DNA of 46,055 bases, from positions 16,738 to 62,792 of the forward strand of contig JAOAGO010000014.1 of NCBI GenBank assembly GCA_026415715.1, read 5' to 3'. The number at the start of each line of letters is the position of its first letter. Within the stretch, counting starts at the first letter, position 1. Position numbers and translations under genes: made by a program. The notes beneath the pieces are model-generated. The model was given only the letters and a program-made list of their open reading frames with translations, was not told the DNA's origin and made no database searches. Source of the stretch: Chitinophagaceae bacterium (GTDB lineage Bacteria > Bacteroidota > Bacteroidia > Chitinophagales > Chitinophagaceae). Below are positions 1 through 8,418 of the stretch, piece after piece.

Positions 1-1333
1 ACACTTCCTGTTGTTTCATCAGTTTTTTTTCACGGGTATTTACGTTATAATCAAAAACGGAGTTGGGCGTAGTAAGGGAGGTGTAATGATAGCGAAACAC
101 ATTGGTATTGTAATCGGGGTTTGCTCCCGGATAAGCGTCGTATGCCGGTTCACCGAAATTGAGTTCATGGTCTTCGCCATCCGGTTTTCGTATGCGGATG
201 TTGAGTAATCCTTCTTTTCTTTCAACTAATATCAGAAAATTGCGGAAAGCATCTACCCCTTCCAGCAACACATCCTGACGGTGCGCCAACATTTCTTTCC
301 AGTTCTCGCGGCCGGTTTTGTTTTCCGGAGTTTCCATCAACCTGAAATTCTTTGCATCCATATTGGTATGTACCAGAAAGCGATCATTCCAATGTTCAAT
401 GTTATACAGCACATCTTTTATCCGCGGTTGAAAAATCCGAAATTCACCGGTGGGATCGGATGCTTCCAGAATCCTGACCTCGCTTGACAGGGTGGCAGAA
501 GATATAATGACAATGTATTTTTCGGAGCGGGTTTTATCCACACCGATATAATTGGAAGGATCTTTTTCATGATAAACCACTTTGTCGGCAGTAGCCGGAG
601 TGCCTACTACATGACGTTTAATTTTTTCTGACAGTAAAGTGTTAGGATTATTTTCAGTATAGAAAACGGTTTTACTGTCGGCTGCCCACACCGCACTGCC
701 GGATGTACCCTTTATTCCGTCGTCAATCGTTTCTCCCGTTTCCAAATTTTTAAAATAAATACTATACTGCCTGCGGGAAACCGTATCCACGCCAAAAGCC
801 ATCCATTTATTGTCAGGGCTTACGTTTAACCCGGCAACGGCATAATACTCGTGGCCTTCGGCCATTTTATCTACATCCAGCAATATTTCTTCCGGCGCAT
901 CAAGCGTTCCTTTTTTCCGGCAAAATTTAAAATATTGTTTTCCTTCTTCTGTTCTGGTGTAATAGTAATAACCATTGTAGTAATACGGCACGGATTCATC
1001 TTTCTCTTTAATTCGGGCTTTCATTTCCTCATACAGCTTTTCCCGGAAATTCTTCAGTCCGCTCATCATTTTCTCCAGGTATTCATTTTCGGCATTGAGA
1101 TAGTCCAATACTTTGCTGCTGTCGGGTCCTTTTTTAAAATAATCATTCATCCAATAGTATTCATCAATCCTGACATCGCCATGCGCCTTTAATTCCATGG
1201 GTTTTTTTTCCGCAACAGGGGGTGTAATGTTCTCGGGCCAACGGTAAGGTTGTTTTTCCATAGTAGTTTTGCTTTTACATGAGTACAGGGTGAGCAGAAA
1301 TAAAATTACTATCAAAAAATTTCCATACTTCAT
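1..1333 (-). CDS. ptrB: Oligopeptidase B (prolyl oligopeptidase family S9A), 3' end outside window
   Basis: Partial gene: about 444 N-terminal residues are visible and the reading frame runs off the left edge. It begins with a hydrophobic leader ending in LTLYSCKS, a plausible lipobox, so a lipoprotein anchored in the cell envelope is likely. The mature part shows features of the S9A beta-propeller: DEYYWMND, LNAENEYLEKMM, YYYYTRTEEGKQY, KTVFYTENNPNTLLS, and FDYNVNTREKKLMKQQEV at the edge, which in oligopeptidase B lies just before the catalytic alpha/beta-hydrolase domain. The family cleaves peptides after basic residues using a Ser-Asp-His triad; that triad is beyond the window, so activity cannot be judged. 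The start at 1333 is chosen because the signal sequence follows it directly. Subfamily is fairly secure, though another S9 peptidase is possible. Confidence 0.85.
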   Translation of the reverse strand, partial: MKYGNFLIVILFLLTLYSCKSKTTMEKQPYRWPENITPPVAEKKPMELKAHGDVRIDEYYWMNDYFKKGPDSSKVLDYLNAENEYLEKMMSGLKNFREKLYEEMKARIKEKDESVPYYYNGYYYYTRTEEGKQYFKFCRKKGTLDAPEEILLDVDKMAEGHEYYAVAGLNVSPDNKWMAFGVDTVSRRQYSIYFKNLETGETIDDGIKGTSGSAVWAADSKTVFYTENNPNTLLSEKIKRHVVGTPATADKVVYHEKDPSNYIGVDKTRSEKYIVIISSATLSSEVRILEASDPTGEFRIFQPRIKDVLYNIEHWNDRFLVHTNMDAKNFRLMETPENKTGRENWKEMLAHRQDVLLEGVDAFRNFLILVERKEGLLNIRIRKPDGEDHELNFGEPAYDAYPGANPDYNTNVFRYHYTSLTTPNSVFDYNVNTREKKLMKQQEV

Positions 1334-1557
1334 ATTCAAAAATTTAATTTCTTTTTTTCGAAAACGGTTTTATTTGAAAATGAATTTGTAAAATAATTAT
1401 TCATTTTTAATAACAGCTTATGCTCCTGCCACAAATAAAAAAACCATTCCCTTTATCTACATTTAATTTCGGATAATTACGGTAACGGGTTAGATTAAAT
1501 GATTAAATAATGTTAGAGAAAAATTAGTTTTCCAATTCAACATCTCCTATGCTTTTT
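1334..1557. other. Intergenic, AT-rich
   Basis: This stretch separates the stop of the small exported protein from the start of the oligopeptidase gene. It is very AT-rich. No clear TAnnTTTG promoter, terminator hairpin or RNA gene was seen, although the oligopeptidase promoter should lie here. Confidence 0.4.
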
Positions 1558-2022
1558 TTACTTTCTGCGAAATTGATATCCAAATGATAACCCCCCATAA
1601 AACGATAAAAAAAAGTCTCTTGCGAATATTGGAGATAAAAAAATACGAAACTGGAATCCTGAGCTTTCATCCACACGCCGGTAACCAAATAAGAAATGTC
1701 CGAAAGAAGTGCTAAATGGTTCTTGCGAGTCAATATCGCCGAAACCTAATAACGGAGTAAAACCAACACCTAATTCAAAAAAATTTTTTTGATCTCTGCC
1801 TAAAAGATAATTTACACCGATTGGAAAAAATAAGACACCCACATCAGAAACTTTAAACCCCCCGAAACCAAGTCTTCCGCCTATTCCTTTATTATTTTTT
1901 GTGAACCGGGTATCAAAATTTAAAGAGGCTATTCCCGGACCTCCGACTTCAAAGAAAATTGATTGTGCGTTTCCCTGGTGAAATATTCCAAGGAATAAAA
2001 ATAAAGCAATCAGCCTTTTCAT
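1558..2022 (-). CDS. Small exported outer-membrane-type protein, function unknown
   Basis: About 154 residues from the internal ATG at 2022. That start is chosen because it opens a good signal peptide (MKRLIALFLFLGIF..GNAQ); an in-frame ATG 14 codons upstream would put a charged extension before it. The mature protein is rich in Gly, Phe and alternating hydrophobic residues (GPGIASLNFDTRF, GGRLGFGGFKV, YGGLSFGYQF) and ends with aromatic residues, which suggests a small beta-barrel such as Bacteroidota outer-membrane proteins of about 150-200 residues. I do not recognise a family. It lies 45 bases downstream of murB on the same strand and may be co-transcribed, without evident functional link. 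Confidence 0.6.
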   Translation of the reverse strand: MKRLIALFLFLGIFHQGNAQSIFFEVGGPGIASLNFDTRFTKNNKGIGGRLGFGGFKVSDVGVLFFPIGVNYLLGRDQKNFFELGVGFTPLLGFGDIDSQEPFSTSFGHFLFGYRRVDESSGFQFRIFLSPIFARDFFLSFYGGLSFGYQFRRK

Positions 2023-2067
2023 ATTTTTTTTTGTAAATAAAAAAATTTTTTTCAAAAAAATCACAAC

Positions 2068-3078
2068 TTATAAAATATTTATTTCAGGCTCCAGTTTAAT
2101 ACCGAATACAGAAAAAACATTATTCTGAATTTCTATAGCCAGTTCCAGTATTTCTTTCCCCGTAGCATTTCCGTAATTAACCAAAACAAGCGCTTGTTTA
2201 TCATAACATCCGGCATCACCCTTCCGGTAACCCTTCCAGCCGCATTGTTCTATTAGCCAGCCGGCCGGAATTTTTACCCAACCGTCTTTATCGGGATATG
2301 ACGGAGCTGAGGGATAATCTTTTGCTATGCATTCAAAGTGTTTTATTTCGACTACAGGGTTTTTAAAAAAACTACCGGCATTTCCGATAATTTTCGGGTC
2401 CGGGAGCTTTGAACGACGGATTTCCATTACGGTTTCGGCAATGATTGCCGGTGACAAATCGGTAACCCCTTTATTTTCCAGCGCCATCTTTAATGCGTGA
2501 TAGCGGATATGGTAGCGAGGCGTTTTATTGAGTCGTAGTGTAACATTTAATATAACTGCCTTTCCTTTTAAAGACGTTTTGAAAATGCTGTTCCGATACC
2601 CGAATCTGCAGTCTTCATTATTCATTGTAATAATCTTTTTTTCCGGAATGAGATAAGCCTGAAGGCCATCAAAACAATCAGAAAGTTCAATGCCATAGGC
2701 TCCTATATTCTGTATGGGCGCTGCACCGACGCTACCGGGTATCAATGCAAGATTTTCTATTCCCTGCCAGCCCTGTTGCACGCAAAGCATTACCAGATGA
2801 TGCCATTCTTCGCCGGCGCCGGCCTTGATAAAAATATGTTCGGATGTTTCTTCCGTAATTTCAATTCCTCTGATTTCATTTTTGAGCACCAGACCTTCCA
2901 AATCTTTTGTAAATAAAACGTTGCTTCCGCCGCCCAGAAAAAACATTTTCCGATTATGCCCGTATTCAGTCAGTTCCTTTAGCTCATTTTCATTGGTAAA
3001 TACGGCAAATTGTTCGGCAAATACTTCTACTCCGAACGTATTAAAAGGTTTCAGGGAAATATGTTCGCTGATATTCAT
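2068..3078 (-). CDS. murB: UDP-N-acetylmuramate dehydrogenase
   Basis: Cytoplasmic FAD enzyme that reduces UDP-GlcNAc-enolpyruvate to UDP-MurNAc with NADPH, the second committed step of peptidoglycan synthesis. The 336 residues match the E. coli-type (type I) MurB length. Visible motifs: NTFGVEV at the N-terminus, GGGSNVLFTKD of the FAD-binding domain, IPGSVGAAPIQNIGAYG, the arginine in FGYRNSIFK, GNAGSFFKNP with the proton-donating serine, and KLEPE with the C-terminal catalytic glutamate. All expected catalytic residues are present. It follows priA after 55 bases that contain a Bacteroidota-type -7 element, so it probably has its own promoter. Confidence 0.97.
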   Translation of the reverse strand: MNISEHISLKPFNTFGVEVFAEQFAVFTNENELKELTEYGHNRKMFFLGGGSNVLFTKDLEGLVLKNEIRGIEITEETSEHIFIKAGAGEEWHHLVMLCVQQGWQGIENLALIPGSVGAAPIQNIGAYGIELSDCFDGLQAYLIPEKKIITMNNEDCRFGYRNSIFKTSLKGKAVILNVTLRLNKTPRYHIRYHALKMALENKGVTDLSPAIIAETVMEIRRSKLPDPKIIGNAGSFFKNPVVEIKHFECIAKDYPSAPSYPDKDGWVKIPAGWLIEQCGWKGYRKGDAGCYDKQALVLVNYGNATGKEILELAIEIQNNVFSVFGIKLEPEINIL

Positions 3079-3083
3079 GAAAG

Positions 3084-3091
3084 CAAATGTA
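3084..3091 (-). promoter_or_regulatory. Putative murB promoter (-7 element)
   Basis: The minus strand reads TACATTTG, an exact match to the Bacteroidota -7 consensus TAnnTTTG, six bases before the murB start codon. A clear TTTG -33 box is not visible at the usual distance. The very short distance to the ATG implies an almost leaderless transcript, so confidence is moderate. Confidence 0.4.
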
Positions 3092-3133
3092 CAACCTCAA
3101 TCTTGCGAAGTCACTAAAATTAATATAAATTCA

Positions 3134-5587
3134 TTACATCGGATCTATGTCGGCTATTACCGAAACACTTCTGAATTTTTTATCCTGGTGCAATACAGCG
3201 ATACAATTTCTGATTGCCTCTTTTGATTGTTTTAAAATCTGAGCATTTGGCGGCAGTTTCAGCATCAATTCCATGAGAAAAAAATTTCGAACCCGTGAGA
3301 CCAAGGGTGCGGCCGGCCCTACCAGAAATTTTCCGTATTCGGTTTTCATCATATCCGCAAAACGATAAGATGCCTGTTGGGAAACTTCTTTCGTTTTATG
3401 CCGGAATGTAAGTTTGATAATTCTGGAAAAAGGAGGGTAAAAAAATTGTTTTCTGTTTTTGATTTCAAATTCAAAAAAACCTTTGTAATCATGTTTTCTT
3501 AAAAAATCAAACAGAGGATGCTTTGGCTGTGAGGTTTGAATGATTACTTTGCCGGTTTCCTCCTTCCGGCCGGCTCGTCCGCTTACCTGCTCAATCAGCT
3601 GAAATGCCCTTTCATAAACCCTGAAATCCGTAAAATGCAGTAAACTGTCGGCATTGGGAATACCCACCAGATCTACGTGTTCAAAATCCAGCCCTTTTAC
3701 AACCATTTGCGTGCCTACAAGAATATTTATTTTCTGTTGTTCAAACATCTGAATAATTTTTTCATGCGCATGCTTTCCGCGAACGGCATCTATATCCATA
3801 CGGGCCGTATGCGCATCGGGAAACAATTCCGTAAGCTGTTCTTCCAGTTTTTCGGTTCCGAAATTTCGTTGTAACAATTTATCGCTACCGCAGGCAGCAC
3901 AGCGGATAATTAGGGGATATTGAGTTCCGCAATAATGACAAACCCATTTATTATATCCTTTGTGATACGTAAGCGAAACATCACAATACCGGCATTGTGG
4001 AATCCAGCCGCAGGTCTGGCATTGCTGATAAGGCGCATAACCTCTTCGGTTTTGAAACAAGATGACCTGGCGTCCGCGGGCCATGGTATCCCGAATAGCT
4101 TGTATTAAACCTTCAGAAAAAATGACTTTGGATTTTTGCTTTTGCTTTAGTTGAGTCATGTCAATAAACGTCAGCGGCGGCAACTTTAATTCACCATATC
4201 TTTCGGTAAGCTCTACCCGTCCGTATTTTCCGGACTGAGCATGATAGTAACTTTCCAAAGAAGGGGTGCCGCTGCCGAGCAATACTTTAGCCTTGAATAA
4301 AGATGCTAAACAGATGGCCGTATCTCTGGCATGATAACGCGGCGCCGGGTCCTGTTGTTTAAAGGATGTATCATGTTCTTCATCGCAAATAATCAGGCCG
4401 AGACGCCGAAAGGGAAGAAACAGGGCCGAACGGGCTCCAAGGATAATCCGGATGTCTCCCTCTTTTACTTTGTTCCAGATTTCCACCCGTTCATGCTGAG
4501 AAAAACGGGAATGATATACGCCAACATAACCTCCGAAATGTTTTTCCAGCCTTCGGATTATCTGTGAGGTTAAGGCAATTTCAGGCAGCATGTAAAGTAT
4601 CTGAAATCCTTTATTCAGATAATATTCTATCAGTTTAATATAAATGTGCGTTTTTCCGCTTGATGTTACGCCATGCAATAAACAAACATCTTTTTGGTGT
4701 TGATGAATTTCCATCACTTCTTCAAAGGCTTTTTGCTGTTGGGGGGACAGGGTAAAGTCAATAGAAATTTTCCCCGGTAAAAGCCTGATTCTGTCTACAT
4801 TTCTTTTTCGAGCAATCAGAATGTTTTTATCCAGCAATACTTTTAACTGAGCATCTGAAGCACCTGATTTTTTCAACAGGGATGACTTGGTTACTTCACC
4901 TTCCGTTTTTCGCAGGTGTAGATAACTCAGTAAGAGCTCCATCTGTTTTTCGGCTCTTTGCAGCCGTTTGTCTTCGTTTAAAAGAAAAGCTAATTGTTTT
5001 TCATTGTCATATTCGGGATTCAGTTGGATATACGTTTCCTGTCTGGGCTTGTACCCTTCCTTCAGGGATTCCCACACAAAACAAATATTTTTTTTCATTA
5101 AACGGTTGATGACAGGTAAAACATGATGTATATCAAGCAACTGCCTGACTTCTGATATTGTGAGTTGTTTTTTCAGCATCAGGGCTTCGGCCACTATAAA
5201 TTCTTTATCATCCAATCCGTCAAACAAATCGCCGTAGTCATCATTCCATACCAGCAAGGTTTCGCTGTCCATACGGAAAAATGAAGGCAAGGCGGCAGCC
5301 ATAACTTCACCTTCACTGCACAGATAATACGAAGCTATCCACTCCCACAAGGCCAACTGCTCAGGTAGAATCAGCGGGGAGTCTTCCAGCACATTCAGAA
5401 TTTCTTTCGTTTCGTATGTTCCGGGTGGATTTTTATGAACTGCTTTAACAATGCCAGTATATTTTTTTCGTTTGCCAAGGTTCACTTCTACCCGAATACC
5501 CGGGCAGACTTTTTCCATCAACTGTTCAGGTATTCGCCATGTGTAGTTTTTGGGCAAAGCTGCCGGTATAATCACTTCCGCAAACAA
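3134..5587 (-). CDS. priA: Primosomal protein N' (replication restart helicase PriA)
   Basis: 3'-to-5' DNA helicase that recognises abandoned replication forks and reloads the replicative helicase. The 817 residues hold an N-terminal 3'-end-binding domain (MFAEVIIPAALPKNYTWRIP), Walker A GVTSSGKT at about 306-313, the DEEH box at about 402-405 and GSGTPSLES. A zinc region has eight cysteines in four pairs between about 523 and 566, and VVKGLDFEHVDLVGI and QVSGRAGR represent the C-terminal helicase motifs. All elements are intact. It starts 12 bases after plsC, so DUF4258-plsC-priA probably form one operon. No functional link with plsC is implied. Confidence 0.98.
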   Translation of the reverse strand: MFAEVIIPAALPKNYTWRIPEQLMEKVCPGIRVEVNLGKRKKYTGIVKAVHKNPPGTYETKEILNVLEDSPLILPEQLALWEWIASYYLCSEGEVMAAALPSFFRMDSETLLVWNDDYGDLFDGLDDKEFIVAEALMLKKQLTISEVRQLLDIHHVLPVINRLMKKNICFVWESLKEGYKPRQETYIQLNPEYDNEKQLAFLLNEDKRLQRAEKQMELLLSYLHLRKTEGEVTKSSLLKKSGASDAQLKVLLDKNILIARKRNVDRIRLLPGKISIDFTLSPQQQKAFEEVMEIHQHQKDVCLLHGVTSSGKTHIYIKLIEYYLNKGFQILYMLPEIALTSQIIRRLEKHFGGYVGVYHSRFSQHERVEIWNKVKEGDIRIILGARSALFLPFRRLGLIICDEEHDTSFKQQDPAPRYHARDTAICLASLFKAKVLLGSGTPSLESYYHAQSGKYGRVELTERYGELKLPPLTFIDMTQLKQKQKSKVIFSEGLIQAIRDTMARGRQVILFQNRRGYAPYQQCQTCGWIPQCRYCDVSLTYHKGYNKWVCHYCGTQYPLIIRCAACGSDKLLQRNFGTEKLEEQLTELFPDAHTARMDIDAVRGKHAHEKIIQMFEQQKINILVGTQMVVKGLDFEHVDLVGIPNADSLLHFTDFRVYERAFQLIEQVSGRAGRKEETGKVIIQTSQPKHPLFDFLRKHDYKGFFEFEIKNRKQFFYPPFSRIIKLTFRHKTKEVSQQASYRFADMMKTEYGKFLVGPAAPLVSRVRNFFLMELMLKLPPNAQILKQSKEAIRNCIAVLHQDKKFRSVSVIADIDPM

Positions 5588-5599
5588 TATGAATTCAGT

Positions 5600-6373
5600 T
5601 TATGATTTACACGGATCGTTTCTCCATACGTAGTGATATTCTGTCAATTTCTTTTCCATTAACCGATATGCCTGCTCTTTCAGTTTTTTTACATCTTCAA
5701 TGGTATAGCCATTGACCGGAATTTCTTCTAAAAACAAAATTCGGTTTAATCCGGGACTCATCCGAAACAGACTTTCGCCTGGCATACGCCGATAAGAATC
5801 CAGAAACAGTACCGGTTTCAGGGAAGTTTGCATTTCTATGGCCAATCGAAAAGCGCCGTCATAAAATTCTTTCAGCGGCGTATGGCCTGTGTTAAATGTA
5901 CCTTCCGGAAATACCAGAACGGAAATTCCTTTTTTAAGAAATGATTTCAGCAACAGCAGGCTTTTGGCACGGTGAGCTGCACTGCTTCTGTCCACACTTA
6001 CGGAAACCATCCGGTATATAAACCCGAATACCGGAATTTTCTGCATTTCGACCTTTGCCAACGGGCGAAGCGGTTTTCTGAAAACTTTGAAAATGTTGGC
6101 CGCATCCAAATAAGAAATATGATTACAGATAATTATGTATGATTTTGTCTCATCATGAGGGGACTCATATATGATTTGATTCCTTATACCTATCAACGGA
6201 AACCAAATATCGGCCCAAATTACGCATAACCTGTAAATGATATTTCCCCCTCGAAACCGTCCGAAAAATGAAGCGATCAGGGCAAAAGGAAAAAAAATAA
6301 ACATTAAAGTGATAAATGTTAAACCTGCATAGATGCTATATATAATTTTCAGCAAATTCAGTATCCGCTTCAT
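5600..6373 (-). CDS. plsC: 1-acyl-sn-glycerol-3-phosphate acyltransferase (PlsC family)
   Basis: Membrane acyltransferase transferring an acyl chain to lysophosphatidic acid (or a related lysolipid) to give phosphatidic acid in phospholipid synthesis. The 257-residue protein has a hydrophobic N-terminus (about residues 10-40) and acyltransferase motif I NHISYLD (the HxxxxD catalytic pair), then RPLAKVEMQKIPVFG, and motif III FPEGTFN. KPVLFLDSY corresponds to the last block. Length and motifs fit the family. Acyl donor and exact substrate cannot be read from sequence. It is 18 bases after the DUF4258 gene and 12 before priA, consistent with co-transcription. Confidence 0.9.
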   Translation of the reverse strand: MKRILNLLKIIYSIYAGLTFITLMFIFFPFALIASFFGRFRGGNIIYRLCVIWADIWFPLIGIRNQIIYESPHDETKSYIIICNHISYLDAANIFKVFRKPLRPLAKVEMQKIPVFGFIYRMVSVSVDRSSAAHRAKSLLLLKSFLKKGISVLVFPEGTFNTGHTPLKEFYDGAFRLAIEMQTSLKPVLFLDSYRRMPGESLFRMSPGLNRILFLEEIPVNGYTIEDVKKLKEQAYRLMEKKLTEYHYVWRNDPCKS

Positions 6374-6391
6374 TAAAATTCATTTTCCTTT

Positions 6392-6847
6392 TTATTCATC
6401 ACCCGGACAGCGGCAAACATAATCTCTTTCCAGATCAATAACCGTAACCACAACGGTTTCTGTTTTGCACTGCGCAAAGATAATTCTTACCTTTTGCCCT
6501 TCCGGCGTTATACCTTCAACTGCATAACGCGGGCATTGATTATTTTTTAAATTGCTTTTTCCGTAATTTATTTTTCCGTTTTGTAAAATATACTCCACTT
6601 CGTATCGGGAAATATTACGGCATTCCATGCGGCAGCGGGCATGCCGGCTGAATTCGAGTTGAGAAACCTTCCGCTTAAGGCCTCTTGGTTTTACGTCTTC
6701 TGCTGAGGGGTAAAATATCTTTTCTTTTTGTTCTTTATTGTGTTGAAAATTTTTTCTTCTTTGTATGTGACGAATAATCAAAATAGCAGCTATCATCATC
6801 AACATCAGAAGATAAGGAAATCCCTTACTATGCAGAATTAGTTTCAT
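6392..6847 (-). CDS. DUF4258 domain protein with N-terminal membrane anchor
   Basis: 151 residues. The first 25 form a single hydrophobic helix (FPYLLMLMMIAAILIIRHI) followed by a basic, lysine-rich linker, then a DUF4258-like domain: FSRHARCRMECRNIS, VEYILQNGKI, YAVEGI, VRIIFAQC and TVVVTVIDLERDYVC. DUF4258 resembles RelE/BrnT-like toxin folds, but no partner antitoxin is encoded beside it and the membrane helix argues against a simple cytoplasmic toxin. The function is unknown. It contains several cysteines (RCRMEC at mid-protein, CRC near the C-terminus), unusual for a short protein. It is likely the first gene of an operon with plsC and priA. Confidence 0.75.
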   Translation of the reverse strand: MKLILHSKGFPYLLMLMMIAAILIIRHIQRRKNFQHNKEQKEKIFYPSAEDVKPRGLKRKVSQLEFSRHARCRMECRNISRYEVEYILQNGKINYGKSNLKNNQCPRYAVEGITPEGQKVRIIFAQCKTETVVVTVIDLERDYVCRCPGDE

Positions 6848-7078
6848 TTAAAAAATAATGTTTTTCCGGAGCACAAGGCTTGAAATTCGACGGTAATGTT
6901 TTCCTGATAAAAATAAATAAACAATTAAAACAGAATCTGTAGTTTATCGGATAGAAAAACATTAAGTACTTTGGTTGTATTCTTTTTTGTTAATCAACTC
7001 AGATTGATGAATTTCTGAAAAGGAATAGAATTTTTTGATAATAAAAAACTAAAATGACTTACTCATTTTATGTTATCA

Positions 7079-7873
7079 TTAAACTGCTACTGGCGCCTTG
7101 ATGGCCGGATGATGTTGGTAATTTTCAAGGGTAAAATCTTCATACCGAAAGTCAAAAATATTTTTTATTTCGGGGTTAAGTTTCATAACCGGTAAGGGAT
7201 ATGGGGTGCGGCTGAGTTGCAGATGAACCTGTTCTATATGATTTTTGTAAATATGCGCATCTCCGAATGTATGAATAAACTCTCCCGGCTGTAAACCGCA
7301 AACCTGAGCTATCATCATCGTTAGCAGGGAATAAGAAGCGATATTAAACGGAACACCAAGAAAAACATCCGCACTACGCTGATATAACTGACAACTCAGT
7401 TTTTTCCCGGCAACATAATACTGAAACAGAACGTGACAGGGGGCCAAAGCCATTTCAGGTAAATCAGTCACATTCCATGCACTGACTATCAGCCGGCGGC
7501 TATCGGGGTTGGTTTTGATATTATGGATCAACTCGGAAATCTGGTCCACTACCCTTCCGTCTTTTCCCACCCAGCTTCGCCACTGTTTACCATAAACCGG
7601 GCCCAGATTACCCTGTTCATCAGCCCATTCATCCCAAATGGTTACACCGTTTTGTTTCAGATAATGAATGTTAGTATCTCCTTTCAGAAACCAGAGCAAT
7701 TCGTAAATTACGCTTTTCAGATGAACTTTTTTCGTGGTAACCAGAGGAAAACCTTCCTGTAAGTTAAAACGCATCTGATACCCGAAGATGCTGATTGTGC
7801 CCACTCCGGTTCGGTCGTTTTTTTCCACGCCGTGTTCAAGGATATATTTGAGTAAATCGTGATATTGTTTCAC
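7079..7873 (-). CDS. thyA: Thymidylate synthase
   Basis: Converts dUMP and methylene-tetrahydrofolate to dTMP and dihydrofolate in the cytoplasm. Its 264 residues equal the E. coli enzyme. Visible are [17 protein letters not shown] at the N-terminus, [20 protein letters not shown], the nucleophile Cys146 in [29 protein letters not shown], and [11 protein letters not shown]. The C-terminus APVAV matches the usual buried carboxy end. The gene is flanked by long intergenic stretches on both sides, so it is probably monocistronic. folC, another folate gene, lies far away at 40-41 kb. Confidence 0.98.
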   Translation of the reverse strand: MKQYHDLLKYILEHGVEKNDRTGVGTISIFGYQMRFNLQEGFPLVTTKKVHLKSVIYELLWFLKGDTNIHYLKQNGVTIWDEWADEQGNLGPVYGKQWRSWVGKDGRVVDQISELIHNIKTNPDSRRLIVSAWNVTDLPEMALAPCHVLFQYYVAGKKLSCQLYQRSADVFLGVPFNIASYSLLTMMIAQVCGLQPGEFIHTFGDAHIYKNHIEQVHLQLSRTPYPLPVMKLNPEIKNIFDFRYEDFTLENYQHHPAIKAPVAV

Positions 7874-8025
7874 AGGCGCAAATAAATTAAATTTTAAAAT
7901 TTAAAAACCATAAGTTATACACATATATATCATTTATTAAAATGATGACGGAATACAGATGCTTCAGTGATTTCTGTCAGATTAAATTTCCGTAAATTTA
8001 TTACTTTAGAAAATAAATTTAAAAC

Positions 8026-8418
8026 ATGAAAGACATCCATCGGTTTTACAAAGAGTTAGGAAATTTATTTTACGCCATAGCCTATGCCGACGGAAAAATT
8101 ACCGCTACGGAGCGTAATATGTTGCACGAAGAAGTTAAAAAGACATGGCTGGATTGGGAAAACAGTAAAGACCGATTCGGTACAGACAGGGCGTTTTTAA
8201 TTGAATTCGAATTTGAAACTATGGAGGATGCCGGTGTGAAACCCCGCGAAGCATATCAATCATTTGCAGACTATTTCAAAGATCATGAGCCGGAATTTGA
8301 CCTTCATTTAAAAAGAAAAATATTTGAATCGTCAAGACGGATTGCCGAAAGCGTACGCAAAATCAATGCTGATGAGTTAGATTATCTGATTCGTTTGAAA
8401 AAGTTATTTGGACTTTGA
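8026..8418 (+). CDS. TerB-like / DUF533-type small helical protein
   Basis: 130 residues, largely helical, beginning FYKELGNLFYAIAYADGKITATERNMLHEEV. That pattern (an aromatic helix, then ADGxIxxxE) is the hallmark of the tellurite-resistance TerB-like fold, where acidic residues may bind a metal ion. No signal peptide or membrane segment is present. No other ter gene is nearby, so tellurite resistance should not be inferred and the role is unknown. It is one of the few plus-strand genes, and its last 15 bases overlap the 3' end of the convergent proline dehydrogenase gene. Confidence 0.75.
   Translation: MKDIHRFYKELGNLFYAIAYADGKITATERNMLHEEVKKTWLDWENSKDRFGTDRAFLIEFEFETMEDAGVKPREAYQSFADYFKDHEPEFDLHLKRKIFESSRRIAESVRKINADELDYLIRLKKLFGL

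Noticed and set aside
851-1192. Plus-strand ORF of 113 codons
   Set aside because: Lies antisense to the oligopeptidase B gene, whose minus-strand product is clearly conserved; the plus-strand product is an unrecognisable Phe/Ile-rich sequence.
6392-6847. Toxin-antitoxin pair
   Set aside because: The DUF4258 protein has a membrane helix and no small antitoxin gene adjoins it.
8026-8418. Tellurite resistance locus
   Set aside because: Only a single TerB-like fold protein; no terC, terD or other ter genes nearby.
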